Source of the DNA: Leptotrichia sp. oral taxon 223
GTDB taxonomy: Bacteria > Fusobacteriota > Fusobacteriia > Fusobacteriales > Leptotrichiaceae
NCBI RefSeq assembly: GCF_013394795.1
Contig: NZ_JABXYU010000001.1
Span: 372,001-436,000 of the forward strand
Direction: 5' to 3'
Length of the DNA: 64,000 nucleotides
Shown here: piece by piece, positions 17,901 to 26,552 of the stretch
Position numbering within the stretch: the first letter of the stretch is position 1
Layout: every line of letters starts with the position of its first letter
Notes under the pieces: generated by a model
What the model was told of the DNA's origin: nothing
What the model saw: only the letters and a program-made list of their open reading frames with translations
Databases searched by the model: none
Made by a program: the position numbers and the translations under genes

Positions 17901-20504
17901 TGCAGTCTGTCCTGTTTGTGTACCAGTTATAGTGTTATTGTTATTATTATCAATTGATGAATTAGATAATTCAAGCTGATTATATGCATCATTTGTATCA
18001 TCTAGATTAATAGATTGATTTAGTGTTAACAAGCTATTGTACAACATAAATGTTTTATAATCACTTCCAGTAATATTAGCTCCTAAAGCACTAGCTAATG
18101 TTGAACCTGTTGTATCAGACAAATTCATACCTACATCTGATGCTATAAACAATCTTGAGCCTGAATTCATATTAAGTGTTAAATTTGATAATCCACTAAA
18201 TTTACTTGTCGCCCACATTGATATATCCCCAGATGTGAACGAACTATGTCCAGTTCCTTGATACAGAAAAGCTGTTCCTCTTGTGGCAGGAGTATTTGAA
18301 CCACCTGATATAGTTGCTGTCATCGGTTGAGTTATGTTTATCTTTCCTCCATTATTATAAAATAACAAGGATTTTGCACCTGTACTTGCAGTACCTGCAC
18401 CATTCAAGTTAATTACACCATTTGAATCCACAGCATAGTTTACAGCTCCATCTGCTGTAGTTGTATTATGTGTTAATACTTCTACCTTACTATTGGTGTC
18501 CTTGGCATATATTCCAACTGAATTTTTACCACTTACATTAGCTGTTATTGCTCCACTTCCAAGAGTTGTGAATTCACTTCCACCTGTAGCTATAATTCCA
18601 GCTATCCCTTTCCCTGAAGATGAAGTTTTACCTGTTACCGTTATTGTTCCTGAGTTGGCTGCATGACCTCCTGATGAAACAACTGCTCCTGTAGCACCAT
18701 CAGAAGTTACTGTTATTGTTCCCATATTCCCAGCTTGTCCCACACCTTTTGCCATCATTCCAATATTTTCTCCAGCTGTTACTGTTATTTTAGCATTACT
18801 ATCATTTGTAACAGTACCACTTGAAGAATACATTCCTATATTTTCTGTACCAGTACTAGATATATTAATCTCTTTTTTATTTGTTAAAGAAGCTCCTGAG
18901 TTTTCCACTCTTAATCCAATAGATTTATTTTTTGAACCTATTATATTGATAGTACCTTCATTATTATAATTTTTACCACTTATATCTGAGTACATTCCAA
19001 AGGAATTTTCACCTGAAACATTAATTACTCCATTTGAAGCATTTTTAATTCCTCCACCCATATCATGCTTAATAGCAATTCCACCAGATTCATTTCCTTC
19101 AATATTAATTGTACCATTATTTGTTGCCGATGAACCTGCCTGTAATCCATTATTATTTGTTCCTATAGCAATTCCATAACTTTTATTCCCTTTCATAGTT
19201 ATATTATTATTGTTGATAACAACAGCCGTCCAATTACTTGTTACTTTTAATCCATAACCTAGAGACTGTTCTCCTTCCATTACAATGGTTCCATCATTTT
19301 GTAATGTATAAGTTCCATTTGAATTTCCTTCATCTGTAAATATCATCGCTATTTGTTTGGCTCCAGTTCCAAGTATTTTACCTGAGGCTCCATTTATTCC
19401 TATGGTATTATTATTAGATCCACTATTGTCTGTTTGAACTTCTATTCCTCCTGTTTGTTCTGCAATCAAATTAATAGTTCCATTATTAGTAAATTTTAAA
19501 TCAGTTGTAGAAACACTTATGGGATCTAATGTAACGGCTCTTTTTTTGGTTACATCTACATTCATGACTGAATCAGCAGCAGAATTAAAATCATTAACAT
19601 TACTAGTGCTTTGAATATACTCTACTATAGCATTATCTTTTTTTGTTTGCGGTTTGGAACCAACTGCTGGCACAATTGTACTACTTCCATCACTGTTACT
19701 ATGCGTTCCTGTCACATTAACATTTGTTCCTAATACTGTATCCCCATAAGAATTCCAATAAGCATCTAAATCAAAAACTTGTATACTTATCGCAGCAGGT
19801 TGTGGATTAGGTGGTGTTATTTCTGGTGGAACAAAATTAATAGCTTCTGGTAAATTAGGCTGTGTAGCTGTAAGTGGAGTAACTGTCGGAGCAGTAAACA
19901 CTCTTGGGTTAATTCCCGCATTTACTTCAAAAGCTACAATTGGCTCATTTACTGGCAATGTACTTGCTATACCGTATGACAATCCCTGTCTGTTATTTGA
20001 TGATGCTGAACGAGGATTTATGCTTTTAGAAAGTAGTGAGTAATTTTTACTTTCAGGCGACACGTATCTTTCATAAGGATCTGTGCTTCTTTCAAATACA
20101 CCTTCATATGGGTACTTTTCTTCCTTGTCCCCTCTGCCTTTATAAGTCCCTTTCCAGTCATTATAGAAATAATTTATTCCATATTGCCAGCTGCTCCAAG
20201 GTGATTTTACAACATGATCTCCTTGCTCCATTAATTGAGTAAGTTCCAATGTTGTATCTTTCATTAATTTGTTGTTTTCTTTTCTTGCTCTCTTAAAATC
20301 AGTACGTATTTGATTTATTGATGTGTTTATCTGACTAACTTGATTTTTGATGCCTGAATCTTCATTGGCTGCAAATATATTAGCTGATATAAAAATCATT
20401 CCTGTCATTAAAAATACAATTAATGCAGATTCTGTATATTTAAAATTTTTCGTTCTTTTCGCAAATGCACGTAATTCTTGTGAAATTTTTTTTATATTTG
20501 TCAT
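14922..20504 (-). CDS. giant type V autotransporter adhesin 2
   Basis: A 1860-residue paralogue of autotransporter 1, exported to the cell surface. The N-terminus (MTNIKKISQELRAFAKR) diverges more from the other two copies, but the order is the same: charged leader, signal segment (~28-46), coiled coil, KSPWSSWQYG motif, Pro-rich linker and a repetitive passenger with GTI(T/N)V turns. The barrel occupies the last ~338 residues and is almost identical to the other copies. AAGGAGAG precedes the ATG. Passenger blocks such as the TNSGTAFN region are shared with the other copies, so the gene looks mosaic. Its ligand is unknown. Confidence 0.92.
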   Translation of the reverse strand: MTNIKKISQELRAFAKRTKNFKYTESALIVFLMTGMIFISANIFAANEDSGIKNQVSQINTSINQIRTDFKRARKENNKLMKDTTLELTQLMEQGDHVVKSPWSSWQYGINYFYNDWKGTYKGRGDKEEKYPYEGVFERSTDPYERYVSPESKNYSLLSKSINPRSASSNNRQGLSYGIASTLPVNEPIVAFEVNAGINPRVFTAPTVTPLTATQPNLPEAINFVPPEITPPNPQPAAISIQVFDLDAYWNSYGDTVLGTNVNVTGTHSNSDGSSTIVPAVGSKPQTKKDNAIVEYIQSTSNVNDFNSAADSVMNVDVTKKRAVTLDPISVSTTDLKFTNNGTINLIAEQTGGIEVQTDNSGSNNNTIGINGASGKILGTGAKQIAMIFTDEGNSNGTYTLQNDGTIVMEGEQSLGYGLKVTSNWTAVVINNNNITMKGNKSYGIAIGTNNNGLQAGSSATNNGTINIEGNESGGIAIKHDMGGGIKNASNGVINVSGENSFGMYSDISGKNYNNEGTINIIGSKNKSIGLRVENSGASLTNKKEINISSTGTENIGMYSSSGTVTNDSNAKITVTAGENIGMMAKGVGQAGNMGTITVTSDGATGAVVSSGGHAANSGTITVTGKTSSSGKGIAGIIATGGSEFTTLGSGAITANVSGKNSVGIYAKDTNSKVEVLTHNTTTADGAVNYAVDSNGVINLNGAGTASTGAKSLLFYNNGGKINITQPMTATISGGSNTPATRGTAFLYQGTGHSSFTSGDISMWATSKFSGLSNLTLNMNSGSRLFIASDVGMNLSDTTGSTLASALGANITGSDYKTFMLYNSLLTLNQSINLDDTNDAYNQLELSNSSIDNNNNNTITGTQTGQTAIAQENLLTNRAAVTINNNGIINLSGANSTGMYAKYGIINNNATGTITIGDTSTGLYGIGDSILTNTGTITMGNKSTGMYSEGSTTQGVTNAGTITSTGTSSVGVLFKPDASLAAGAVLGNTGNITLGDSSVGLYGESTATNYTTSNSGNITVGNNGIGMFGYASDVAGGTITVGDKGVGVYSQGGNVNLTGGTIATGASEAVGVYTVGSGQTVTNSGTAFNLGDTSVAIANAGSGNTINSTAANVGLGTNNIYVYSSDTAGTVNNSTNLSATGGGNYGIYSAGNVTNSGNMDFGNGVGNVGIYSIGGGTATNTGTITIGASNAATNAYGIGMAAGYQNSDTGNVINNGTINVNGDYSIGMYASGAGSTATNNSNIVLNGNNTTGIYADNGATAINTGNISTGSGSYTNVVGVYLGKGATLNNTGTITINGTNSVGVYLKGGTIANYGNITVNGSSNPNDTVYTFTTPPTGKAVGGAAIDAPAGAQTATVTINGVTQTPVVINTFAKNPIEVSASSIGMYVNTSGKDYTNSINGLGNLTQEADLIIGTEATEMTNSKSILIKDPRILDPYNTAIRTSGVSNWNIYSGGLNWLATPTLNPNDGTMTSIYMVKIPYTAWAGKEDTPVRSTDTYNFLDGLEQRYGVEALGTRERELFQKLNGIGNNEATLFYQATDEMMGHQYGNLQQRINATGNILDKEFRYLKHDWRNPSKQNNKIKVFGTRDEYNTDTAGIIDYTSNAYGVAYVHEDEKIKMGNSSGWYAGAVTNRFKFKDIGHSRENQTQLKAGIFKTMSPKTDHNGALQWTIGGDVFFGINNMKRKYLVVDDIFQAKSDYNSYGAALKTDLGYDIRMSERTHLRPYGALKMEYGRFNTIKEDNGEMRLEVKGNDYFSVKPEVGVEFRYVQPLAVRTNLTVGLSAAYENELGKMASKNNEGRVRYTSADWFGIRGEKEDRRGNGKFDLNIGVDNTRFGVTVNGGYDTKGNNIRGGIGFRAIY

Positions 20505-21175
20505 TAATCCATCTCTCCTTTTTCAAAAATTTTTTTTGTAATTTTTATAAGAATATGCTCAAACCGCCATTTATAAATCATAAAAAGCATCTAAGCTCAT
20601 TTTTATAATTTTTAAGCATATTGAAATAAATTAAAAAAGATATTTATAAAAAGTGATTTTTTTTAGTGATTTCAAGTGAATTTTATCTTTTAAAATATAT
20701 TCCCAATTTACTTAAACATTATATTTAAAATTTAATTCCAAAATCGAAAATATTTACAGTTTAAAGAAATAAAAATATTTCGAACAATTACTACATCTAC
20801 ATTTTATCAAATTTTCCAAAATTGTCAATACTTTTTTTACCTTAATTTCCGTGTTTTTGATTTTTTATATTATTGTTTTAACTTATAAAATTAAATTATG
20901 ATTTAATTGATGTGAGATAAATTACATAAATACCATATATTTAATTTTAAAAAAATATTTGCTAAGTTTAAACAAAATATATTTTTAATTTTTAAAAAAA
21001 ATACACCACTTTTTATAAGACATTCTAACTAAGTTATAAATTATTTAAAATTTACTTTTTTATGATAAAATATGGTTAAAATCACATTTTTGAAGTTACT
21101 GATATTTTTACTTATCGCCTTTTTACTAATTCAATATTAAACTAATTTAATTCAATTTAAATGATGATATTAATT
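20505..21175. promoter_or_regulatory. autotransporter 2 upstream region with AGTGATT repeats
   Basis: About 670 AT-rich bases without a gene. AGTGATT occurs at 20652 and 20665, and AGTGAAT at 20675 (spacings 13 and 10), about 150-175 bp before the start codon. No confident -35/-10 pair was seen. The rest holds no structure I can name. Confidence 0.5.
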
Positions 21176-21368
21176 TCAAAGATAAATTCCCTTAAATTCC
21201 ATACCCTTATTCCTAACCTCCAGCCCAATTTTCATAATGTTTTCGTACTCCTCAGATTTCAGTCTATCCACATAATTCTTAACATTTATCTGCTTCAAAG
21301 AACTTTTTGCTGTTCTTTTCAAATTTTTGCTGTCTTTCACCTTAGAATGCTTAAATTTAAAAATAAAT
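21176..21368 (-). pseudogene. 3' remnant of an AAA-ATPase/PD-(D/E)XK gene
   Basis: The minus strand encodes 64 residues running from TFIFKFKHSK to FKGIYL and then TGA. They match the C-terminus of the intact protein at 46058-47827 (FIFEFKYSRAKDSKNLKRTAK). The catalytic Glu of the E-x-K motif is Lys here (FKFK instead of FEFK), so the remnant would be inactive as a nuclease. The 5' side is cut off exactly where the repeat GTTCTACGAACTACC begins at 21369. About 525 codons are missing. Confidence 0.85.
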
Positions 21369-21410
21369 GTTCTACGAACTACCCTGCTTTACGCAAAACT
21401 TTCTTATAAA
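21369..21410. repeat. TTCTACGAACTACC module
   Basis: About 42 bp also found at 14149-14208 and, reversed, at 62241-62299. It borders the nuclease remnant and merges with the ABC-operon terminator. Confidence 0.7.
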
Positions 21411-21411
21411 T

Positions 21412-21467
21412 AAAAAAACATAACCTAAAACTTTTCAATTTTTATTATCCAGTTTTTAGATTATGTT
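21412..21467 (-). terminator. terminator of the ABC importer operon
   Basis: Minus-strand AACATAATCTAAAA pairs with TTTTAGGTTATGTT (21467-21454 with 21430-21417), followed by seven T. It lies just past the ATPase stop codon. Confidence 0.85.
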
Positions 21468-21487
21468 TTCTTAAATATTATTTGTTT

Positions 21488-22273
21488 TTAAAATATATCC
21501 TTGTCAGATAACTTCGCATCTTTTGTTTTAAACATTTCAAGTAGTTTTTCCACTGTCAATTTTTTCTTTTCTTCACCTTTTATGTCAAAAATTACTTCTC
21601 CTGCATGAAGCATAATAAGCCTGTTTCCATAAGTTATAGCATCTTGCATATTATGTGTTATCATCAGGCTTGTTATATTGTTCTTTTCAATAATTTCCTT
21701 TGTCTTTTCCAAAATTATTGCTGAAGTCTGAGGATCAAGCGCAGCTGTATGTTCATCCAGCAGTAATATGTCTGGACGGTTCAGAGTTGCCATTATTAAC
21801 GACAAACATTGTCTTTGTCCACCAGATAGAAGTCCTACCTGTGTAAACAGCTGATTTTCCAGTCCAAGTCCCAAACTTGCCAATTGTTTTTTATAAAATT
21901 CTATGTTTTTTACATCCAGCCCAAATGTAAAATTAAAACGCTTTCCCTTATTTTTTGCCATGGATAGATTTTCCAGCACAGTCATTGAAGGGGCTGTTCC
22001 CATTGCGGGATTTTGATATACTTGTGAAATCCATCGGGCTCTTTTATGCTGTTCCACGTTTGTTATATCATTTCCGTTTAAGATGACATTTCCTCCATCT
22101 GGAATAATCTGTCCGTTCAGTACATTCAAAAGTGTAGACTTTCCAGCACCGTTACTTCCAATAATTGTTATAAAATCCCCGTCATTTATTGTAAAATTCA
22201 AGCCTTTGAATACTTGTTTCTCAGTTCCCAATTCAGAGAAGAAAGTTTTGTATAAATTTTTTATTTCTATCAT
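21488..22273 (-). CDS. ABC importer ATP-binding protein (COG1101/TrpZ type)
   Basis: The nucleotide-binding subunit that powers uptake through the neighbouring permease at the inner membrane. The 261-residue protein has Walker A GSNGAGKST (about 39-47), Q-loop Gln87, signature LSGGQ (about 149-153), Walker B ILLLDE (169-174) followed by HTAALDP, and the switch His207. GTG 22276 and ATG 22273 are both possible starts. I choose ATG because GGAG is 7 bases away. The start overlaps the permease stop (TGATG), which indicates translational coupling. It is the last gene of a four-gene operon. Confidence 0.92.
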   Translation of the reverse strand: MIEIKNLYKTFFSELGTEKQVFKGLNFTINDGDFITIIGSNGAGKSTLLNVLNGQIIPDGGNVILNGNDITNVEQHKRARWISQVYQNPAMGTAPSMTVLENLSMAKNKGKRFNFTFGLDVKNIEFYKKQLASLGLGLENQLFTQVGLLSGGQRQCLSLIMATLNRPDILLLDEHTAALDPQTSAIILEKTKEIIEKNNITSLMITHNMQDAITYGNRLIMLHAGEVIFDIKGEEKKKLTVEKLLEMFKTKDAKLSDKDIF

Positions 22274-23415
22274 CACGCTTCTCCCTTCTCAATTAATTTT
22301 ACTTTTTTCTTGCCTTTTTTTGTTTTTTGAATCAGTTCATTCCACAAGATTACTGCTAAAATTATTGCTGTTATAATTTTTACATCTGTCGGCTTAACTT
22401 CCAGTATTTTTATAACGTTATCACTGAAATGAAGCCCTTCGTACATATTTCTTGTCCAACTGTTTGACATCAATGCCAGATTTATTATGAAATAATACAT
22501 TAAAGATCCGATTGTAACAATGGAAATTTCATTTATTACTTGAGATTTTTTCAATACTCCAAGTCCTAAAATAATTGCCGCAAGTCCAATGACGATTGTT
22601 CCTACTCCAGACTGCAAATCTGCAACTTTAATATTTTGTGCAAATAATGCACCCGCTAATGCCACAACCCCATTTGCCATCATTAATCCAAATATTTTTA
22701 ATCTTTTCTCATTTACCCCAAGGCTTACTACAAGCTGCTCATTGTTCCCCAGCGCTCTTAATGCAAATCCAAATTTTGATGTCAAGATATAGTCAACAAC
22801 CATTTTTATAACAAACGCAATAAGTATTGTAAGCATAAGTTTTACATCTTTTGTATTCGCCACATAAACTATCAATCCAATTACAAAAACTATATAAACA
22901 GTAAGACTTCTAATCATATATCTATTTTCTTTTATTTTATAATCATAAAGCCCTTTTAAAATAAGTAAAATAACAAACATAACTATAAAAGGAACAAAAT
23001 CCTTTTCATACGAAATTATTTCATAAATACTTCTCTCCGGCGAGATAAACACATTGGGCATTCCGACAATTCTGGAATTTATACTATAAAGCCCTGTCAT
23101 TACCAGAATTCCTGAAAGCAGTCCGTTAATTTTTAAATAAACATGCAGCGCCCCTGTAATATATCCTGCAATCATTCCACATACTACTGCCAGAATAAGT
23201 CCCATAATTGGGCTTGTTATTCCAAAAAAGCCGTTCTTAGAAAGTGCAAATGCCGCAAATACAAATCCCCCAAGCGGAAATGTCCCATCCACCGACATAT
23301 CTGGAAAATCTAGTATCTTATAAGTCAAATACACCCCCATAACCATTATCGAATATATAAACCCCGTTTTAAAAGCCTCTGGAAGACTTTGTAAAAATAC
23401 TAATAATTCATTCAT
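22273..23415 (-). CDS. ABC importer permease (COG4120/TrpY type)
   Basis: A 380-residue integral membrane protein with about nine or ten hydrophobic segments and a Lys-rich C-terminus. It begins MNELLVFLQSLPEAFKTGFIYS and carries KILDFPDMSVDGTFPLGGF, typical of the BPD_transp_2-like permeases that pair with COG2984 binding proteins. Gene order (binding protein, permease, ATPase) matches the TrpXYZ aromatic amino-acid importers of Firmicutes. The true substrate is not fixed by sequence. It couples directly to the ATPase gene by a 1-base overlap. Confidence 0.9.
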   Translation of the reverse strand: MNELLVFLQSLPEAFKTGFIYSIMVMGVYLTYKILDFPDMSVDGTFPLGGFVFAAFALSKNGFFGITSPIMGLILAVVCGMIAGYITGALHVYLKINGLLSGILVMTGLYSINSRIVGMPNVFISPERSIYEIISYEKDFVPFIVMFVILLILKGLYDYKIKENRYMIRSLTVYIVFVIGLIVYVANTKDVKLMLTILIAFVIKMVVDYILTSKFGFALRALGNNEQLVVSLGVNEKRLKIFGLMMANGVVALAGALFAQNIKVADLQSGVGTIVIGLAAIILGLGVLKKSQVINEISIVTIGSLMYYFIINLALMSNSWTRNMYEGLHFSDNVIKILEVKPTDVKIITAIILAVILWNELIQKTKKGKKKVKLIEKGEA

Positions 23416-23465
23416 TTAACTTTTTTCTCTCTTTCTTTTCTGTTCTCTCCAATTTAATTTATTAT

Positions 23466-24443
23466 TTATTTTCCTACAAATTCAGCCCCATTAAACACAG
23501 GATTTTTTACATCCAGTCCCAATGCCTGCGCCGTCTTCTGATTTACGTACAATTTCATTTGTTTTGAAGTTTCAAAAGGAATTTGAGAAACAGGTTTCCC
23601 TTTAAGAATTTCAATTGCCATTTCTCCAGTACGTTTTCCTAGCGCATAGTAGTCTAATCCCATTGTAAACAATGCTCCCAGTTCTACAGAAGAGTTTTCA
23701 CTTGCAATTACAGGCTTTTTAGCTGCAATCGCTTCGGAAGTAATAAGGTTTGCCCCCGACACAACAAGATTATCTGTTGGCAAATACAGTGCGTCAGTTG
23801 CACCCAATAAATTTTTAGTAGCCTGTGCCAGTTCACCAAAATTGCTTATCCCTTGCAGCACAACTTCTATATTTTTTTCCTTGGCAATCTTTTGAATCTC
23901 CTGAACCTGAACAGCCGAATTTTGCTCCGACGGATTATACAAAACTCCTATTTTTTTTGCACCAGGCTTTATTTTCAAAAGTAAATCCAGTTGTCCTGCA
24001 ATATTTTCCACTTTATCACTTGTCCCTGTCACATTTGGATTCAGAAGTTTTGCGCTCGCAGGATCAGTTACCGCTGAAAATAATACTGGAATATCTGAAA
24101 TGTTATTTACCAACGCCTGTGCAGACGGTGTAGCAATACCAAATACCAAGTCTTTTTTATCTGCCTTGTAATTTGAAGCAATAAGATTTGCATTTGTTAC
24201 TTCCCCGTTTGCATTCTTTTCATCAAAGTCTGCATTTATTCCAGCTTCCTTAAAGGCATCTTCAAATCCTTTTTTTGCCAAGTTAAGTGATGGATGTTCC
24301 ATGAACTGCGTTACACCAATTTTATAAACCTGTTTATTATCAGCTGGCTGTGAACCATTTTTCCCGTTGACAGCATCACTGTTTTGATTTCCACAAGCCA
24401 ATACCATTAATAAACTTACAACTACTAATAATATTTTTTTCAT
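23466..24443 (-). CDS. ABC substrate-binding lipoprotein 1 (COG2984/TrpX type)
   Basis: A 325-residue periplasmic solute-binding lipoprotein. The lipobox VLAC puts the lipidated Cys at 17, followed by a Ser/Asn/Gly linker. The body is the two-lobed ABC_sub_bind fold with YKIGVTQFMEHPSLN, FGIATPSAQALV, FSAVTDP, GVLYNPSEQNS and LPTDNLVVSG in order. These are typical of the family that includes tryptophan/tyrosine-binding TrpX. The paralogue immediately upstream is similar along its full length, so this is a tandem duplication feeding one permease. Confidence 0.9.
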   Translation of the reverse strand: MKKILLVVVSLLMVLACGNQNSDAVNGKNGSQPADNKQVYKIGVTQFMEHPSLNLAKKGFEDAFKEAGINADFDEKNANGEVTNANLIASNYKADKKDLVFGIATPSAQALVNNISDIPVLFSAVTDPASAKLLNPNVTGTSDKVENIAGQLDLLLKIKPGAKKIGVLYNPSEQNSAVQVQEIQKIAKEKNIEVVLQGISNFGELAQATKNLLGATDALYLPTDNLVVSGANLITSEAIAAKKPVIASENSSVELGALFTMGLDYYALGKRTGEMAIEILKGKPVSQIPFETSKQMKLYVNQKTAQALGLDVKNPVFNGAEFVGK

Positions 24444-24487
24444 TTCTCTTCCTTTCCCATTATTTTACTAAATCTTTTTATCAAAAT

Positions 24488-25459
24488 TTATTGAACAATC
24501 TGCGCTTTGGCTTTTACATCTTCAGGTAACGAAATTCCAAGTGCCGCAAGTGTTTTTCCGTTTACTACAATTTCATTTAAGGGCATTGTCTTAAATTGAA
24601 TTTCATTAGGCTTTTTACCATTTTTCAAAATTTCAATTGCCATTTTACCAGCTTCATTTCCTATTTCATAATAACTTACACCTTGCGTAATTAATGCTCC
24701 GCCTTTTACATGAGCCGCTTCTGCACCAAACACTATTTTTTTAGCCGCTGTTGCTTTATCTGTAATCAAGCTCACAACCGATGCCACAAGGTTATCTGTC
24801 GGCAAGTAAATTGCATCTGTTGCCCTTACCAAGTTATCCGCTGTCTGAGGTATTTCGTTTGCCTGAACAATGCTTTTTTCAACAATATTTATTCCTAGTT
24901 CCTTTGCCGCTTTTTTCAGATCTTCCACTTGAACCTTTGAATTTTGTTCTGAAGAATTATAAATTACACCAACCGTCTTTATTTTTGAATCTAGTTTTAA
25001 CAATAATGCCAACTGCTGTTTTACATCCATTCTGTCACTTACACCAGTCACATTATTCTTCAAAATTCCAGCTGACTGCGGATCTGTAATCGCAGCAAAC
25101 ACAACAGGTATGTCATTTGTAGCCTGTGCAGCCGGCTGAGCCGCATTTGTCGCAATTGCAAATATCAAGTCCTCCTTTGAGCTGACAAAGTTATTGGCAA
25201 TCAAATTTGCATTAGCCGTTTCCCCGTTTGCATTTTTCTCATCAAAATCAGCTTCAATTCCCGCTTCCTTAAAAGCCGCCTTAAATCCTTCCCTTGCACT
25301 GTCAAGCGCCGGATGTGACGCAATCTGTGTAATTCCAATTCTATACTTCTTAGAGCCTGTCCCAGCTCCACTGCTACCTTTATTCTCACCGCCAGAATTA
25401 CCACAGCTTAAAACCATAAGTGTCAACGCACTAATTAAAATCAATAATTTTTTCATCAA
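24488..25459 (-). CDS. ABC substrate-binding lipoprotein 2 (COG2984/TrpX type)
   Basis: The first gene of the importer operon, 323 residues. The lipobox VLSC places the lipidated Cys at 19, followed by a Gly/Ser-rich spacer. Family motifs appear in the same order as in the downstream copy: YRIGITQIASHPALD, FAIATNAAQPA, FAAITDP, GVIYNSSEQNS and LPTDNLVAS. The two copies differ at many positions, so they probably bind related but distinct ligands. No T-box or TRAP-like leader is visible upstream, so the Firmicutes way of regulating trpXYZ does not apply here. Confidence 0.9.
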   Translation of the reverse strand: MMKKLLILISALTLMVLSCGNSGGENKGSSGAGTGSKKYRIGITQIASHPALDSAREGFKAAFKEAGIEADFDEKNANGETANANLIANNFVSSKEDLIFAIATNAAQPAAQATNDIPVVFAAITDPQSAGILKNNVTGVSDRMDVKQQLALLLKLDSKIKTVGVIYNSSEQNSKVQVEDLKKAAKELGINIVEKSIVQANEIPQTADNLVRATDAIYLPTDNLVASVVSLITDKATAAKKIVFGAEAAHVKGGALITQGVSYYEIGNEAGKMAIEILKNGKKPNEIQFKTMPLNEIVVNGKTLAALGISLPEDVKAKAQIVQ

Positions 25460-25596
25460 TTTTTCCTCTCTTTCCTACTATCCTACAAATTTCTCAAAAC
25501 ATCCAAAACACTTTTTTAAAATCCGCTTCAAAGTTTTGAGTTAATAAAACATTACCCTTTCAACTAATTTTAGATAATATTTTGTCCTACTATAAA

Positions 25597-25625
25597 ATAA
25601 TAACATTTTTTTCTCTTTAAAGCAA
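25597..25625 (-). promoter_or_regulatory. promoter of the ABC importer operon
   Basis: Minus-strand TTGCTT (25625-25620), a 17-bp spacer and TATTAT (25602-25597). The leader of about 130 nt to the first gene shows no recognised riboswitch. Confidence 0.6.
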
Positions 25626-25698
25626 TATTATTATTTCCTTTTAATAATTTTTTTGATTTATTTTTGGCTTTCATTAAACTTTATCTACAAACATTTTA

Positions 25699-26034
25699 TA
25701 CTAAACCCTTTTTGAAAATAGAAATAAATTTTTATAACAGGGTTATTTGTTAGCTAATTTATAATTATTAAACTAATCACTATATTTTTTCTTTTTTTAT
25801 TTTCGTAGGATTGCTCATTACCGCAAATCCTACAACCTATGGCTAGACTACGACTTTTATTTGCCCAACTCCGAAACTCCTCCTTTCAGTCGTCAAACAG
25901 TCGTAGTTGAACAAATAAAAGCTCCGTCGGTTTATTGAGACTAAAAATCATATTTTAATTATTTTGAAATGTTGAATTTTTATCCTATGTTAAAAAAGTT
26001 TATAATAATTTCGTTATTTAAATGGAGTTTAGTA
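25699..26034. mobile_element. MITE-like element 2
   Basis: A 336-bp unit. The left end is TACTAAACCCTTTTTGAAAA and the right end, reversed, is TACTAAACTCCATTTAAAT, giving imperfect inverted repeats of about 40 bp with TA at both edges. There is no coding capacity. The interior (about 25800-25945, minus orientation) is a stem-loop repeat with constant flanks CCGACGGAGC and GTCTAGCCATAGGTTG and a hairpin GTAGGATT/AATCCTAC, as at 30000-30150, but with different stem-arm sequences. Confidence 0.7.
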
Positions 26035-26107
26035 TAATATCCCTGTAAAAATTAGATTAATATAATTAAAATAAGAAAAAATAACTATAAATCAAAATAA
26101 AATGACA

Positions 26108-26150
26108 CAAAAAAACTATCTTGAAAAAATAAATAATCTTCAAGATAGCT
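26108..26150 (-). terminator. terminator of the HU gene
   Basis: Minus-strand GCTATCTTGAA (26149-26139) pairs with TTCAAGATAGT (26125-26115), followed by seven T. Confidence 0.88.
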
Positions 26151-26177
26151 TTAATTTATTAAAAATAAAATATTTTA

Positions 26178-26459
26178 TTATTTAGCATCAGCAACTCTAT
26201 CAGCCAATTTTTTTCCAACTTTGAATTTTACTACTTTTTTAGCATCTATTTTAATCGGCTCTCCAGTTGATGGATTTCTCCCTTCTCTAGCCGCTCTTTC
26301 TTTTACTTCAAAAGTTCCCCAGCCTACGAATTGGATACTTTCACCTTTTACTAAAAATTCTTCTGCTGTTCCTAAAAAAGCATTTACTAATTCTTCTGCT
26401 CTTTTTTTAGTTTCTCCAGTCGCTTTTGCATAAGCGTCTACAAATTCTTTTTTTGACAT
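26178..26459 (-). CDS. hup: HU-family DNA-binding protein
   Basis: A 93-residue nucleoid protein that binds and bends DNA as a dimer. It has the family's helical N-terminal half, the WGTFEVKERAAREGRNPSTGE beta-arm (with the Pro that intercalates between bases) and IDAKKVVKFKVGKKL at the end. Length is standard. GGAGATG precedes the ATG. It has its own strong promoter and terminator, so it is monocistronic. Confidence 0.96.
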   Translation of the reverse strand: MSKKEFVDAYAKATGETKKRAEELVNAFLGTAEEFLVKGESIQFVGWGTFEVKERAAREGRNPSTGEPIKIDAKKVVKFKVGKKLADRVADAK

Positions 26460-26498
26460 TGCATCTCCTCCAAACTTTTTTAACGAATTATTTACTAT

Positions 26499-26526
26499 AT
26501 GTTACCACATTTTCAGCATTTGTCAA
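26499..26526 (-). promoter_or_regulatory. promoter of the HU gene
   Basis: Minus-strand perfect TTGACA (26526-26521), a 16-bp spacer and TAACAT (26504-26499), ending about 40 bp before the start codon. Confidence 0.75.
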
Positions 26527-26552
26527 GACTTCTTGAAAATTAAACTGAATTT

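Noticed and set aside
25460-25698. T-box or other riboswitch before the ABC importer
   Set aside because: No AGGGTGGNACCGCG-like motif, no specifier stem and no terminator/anti-terminator pair in the leader.
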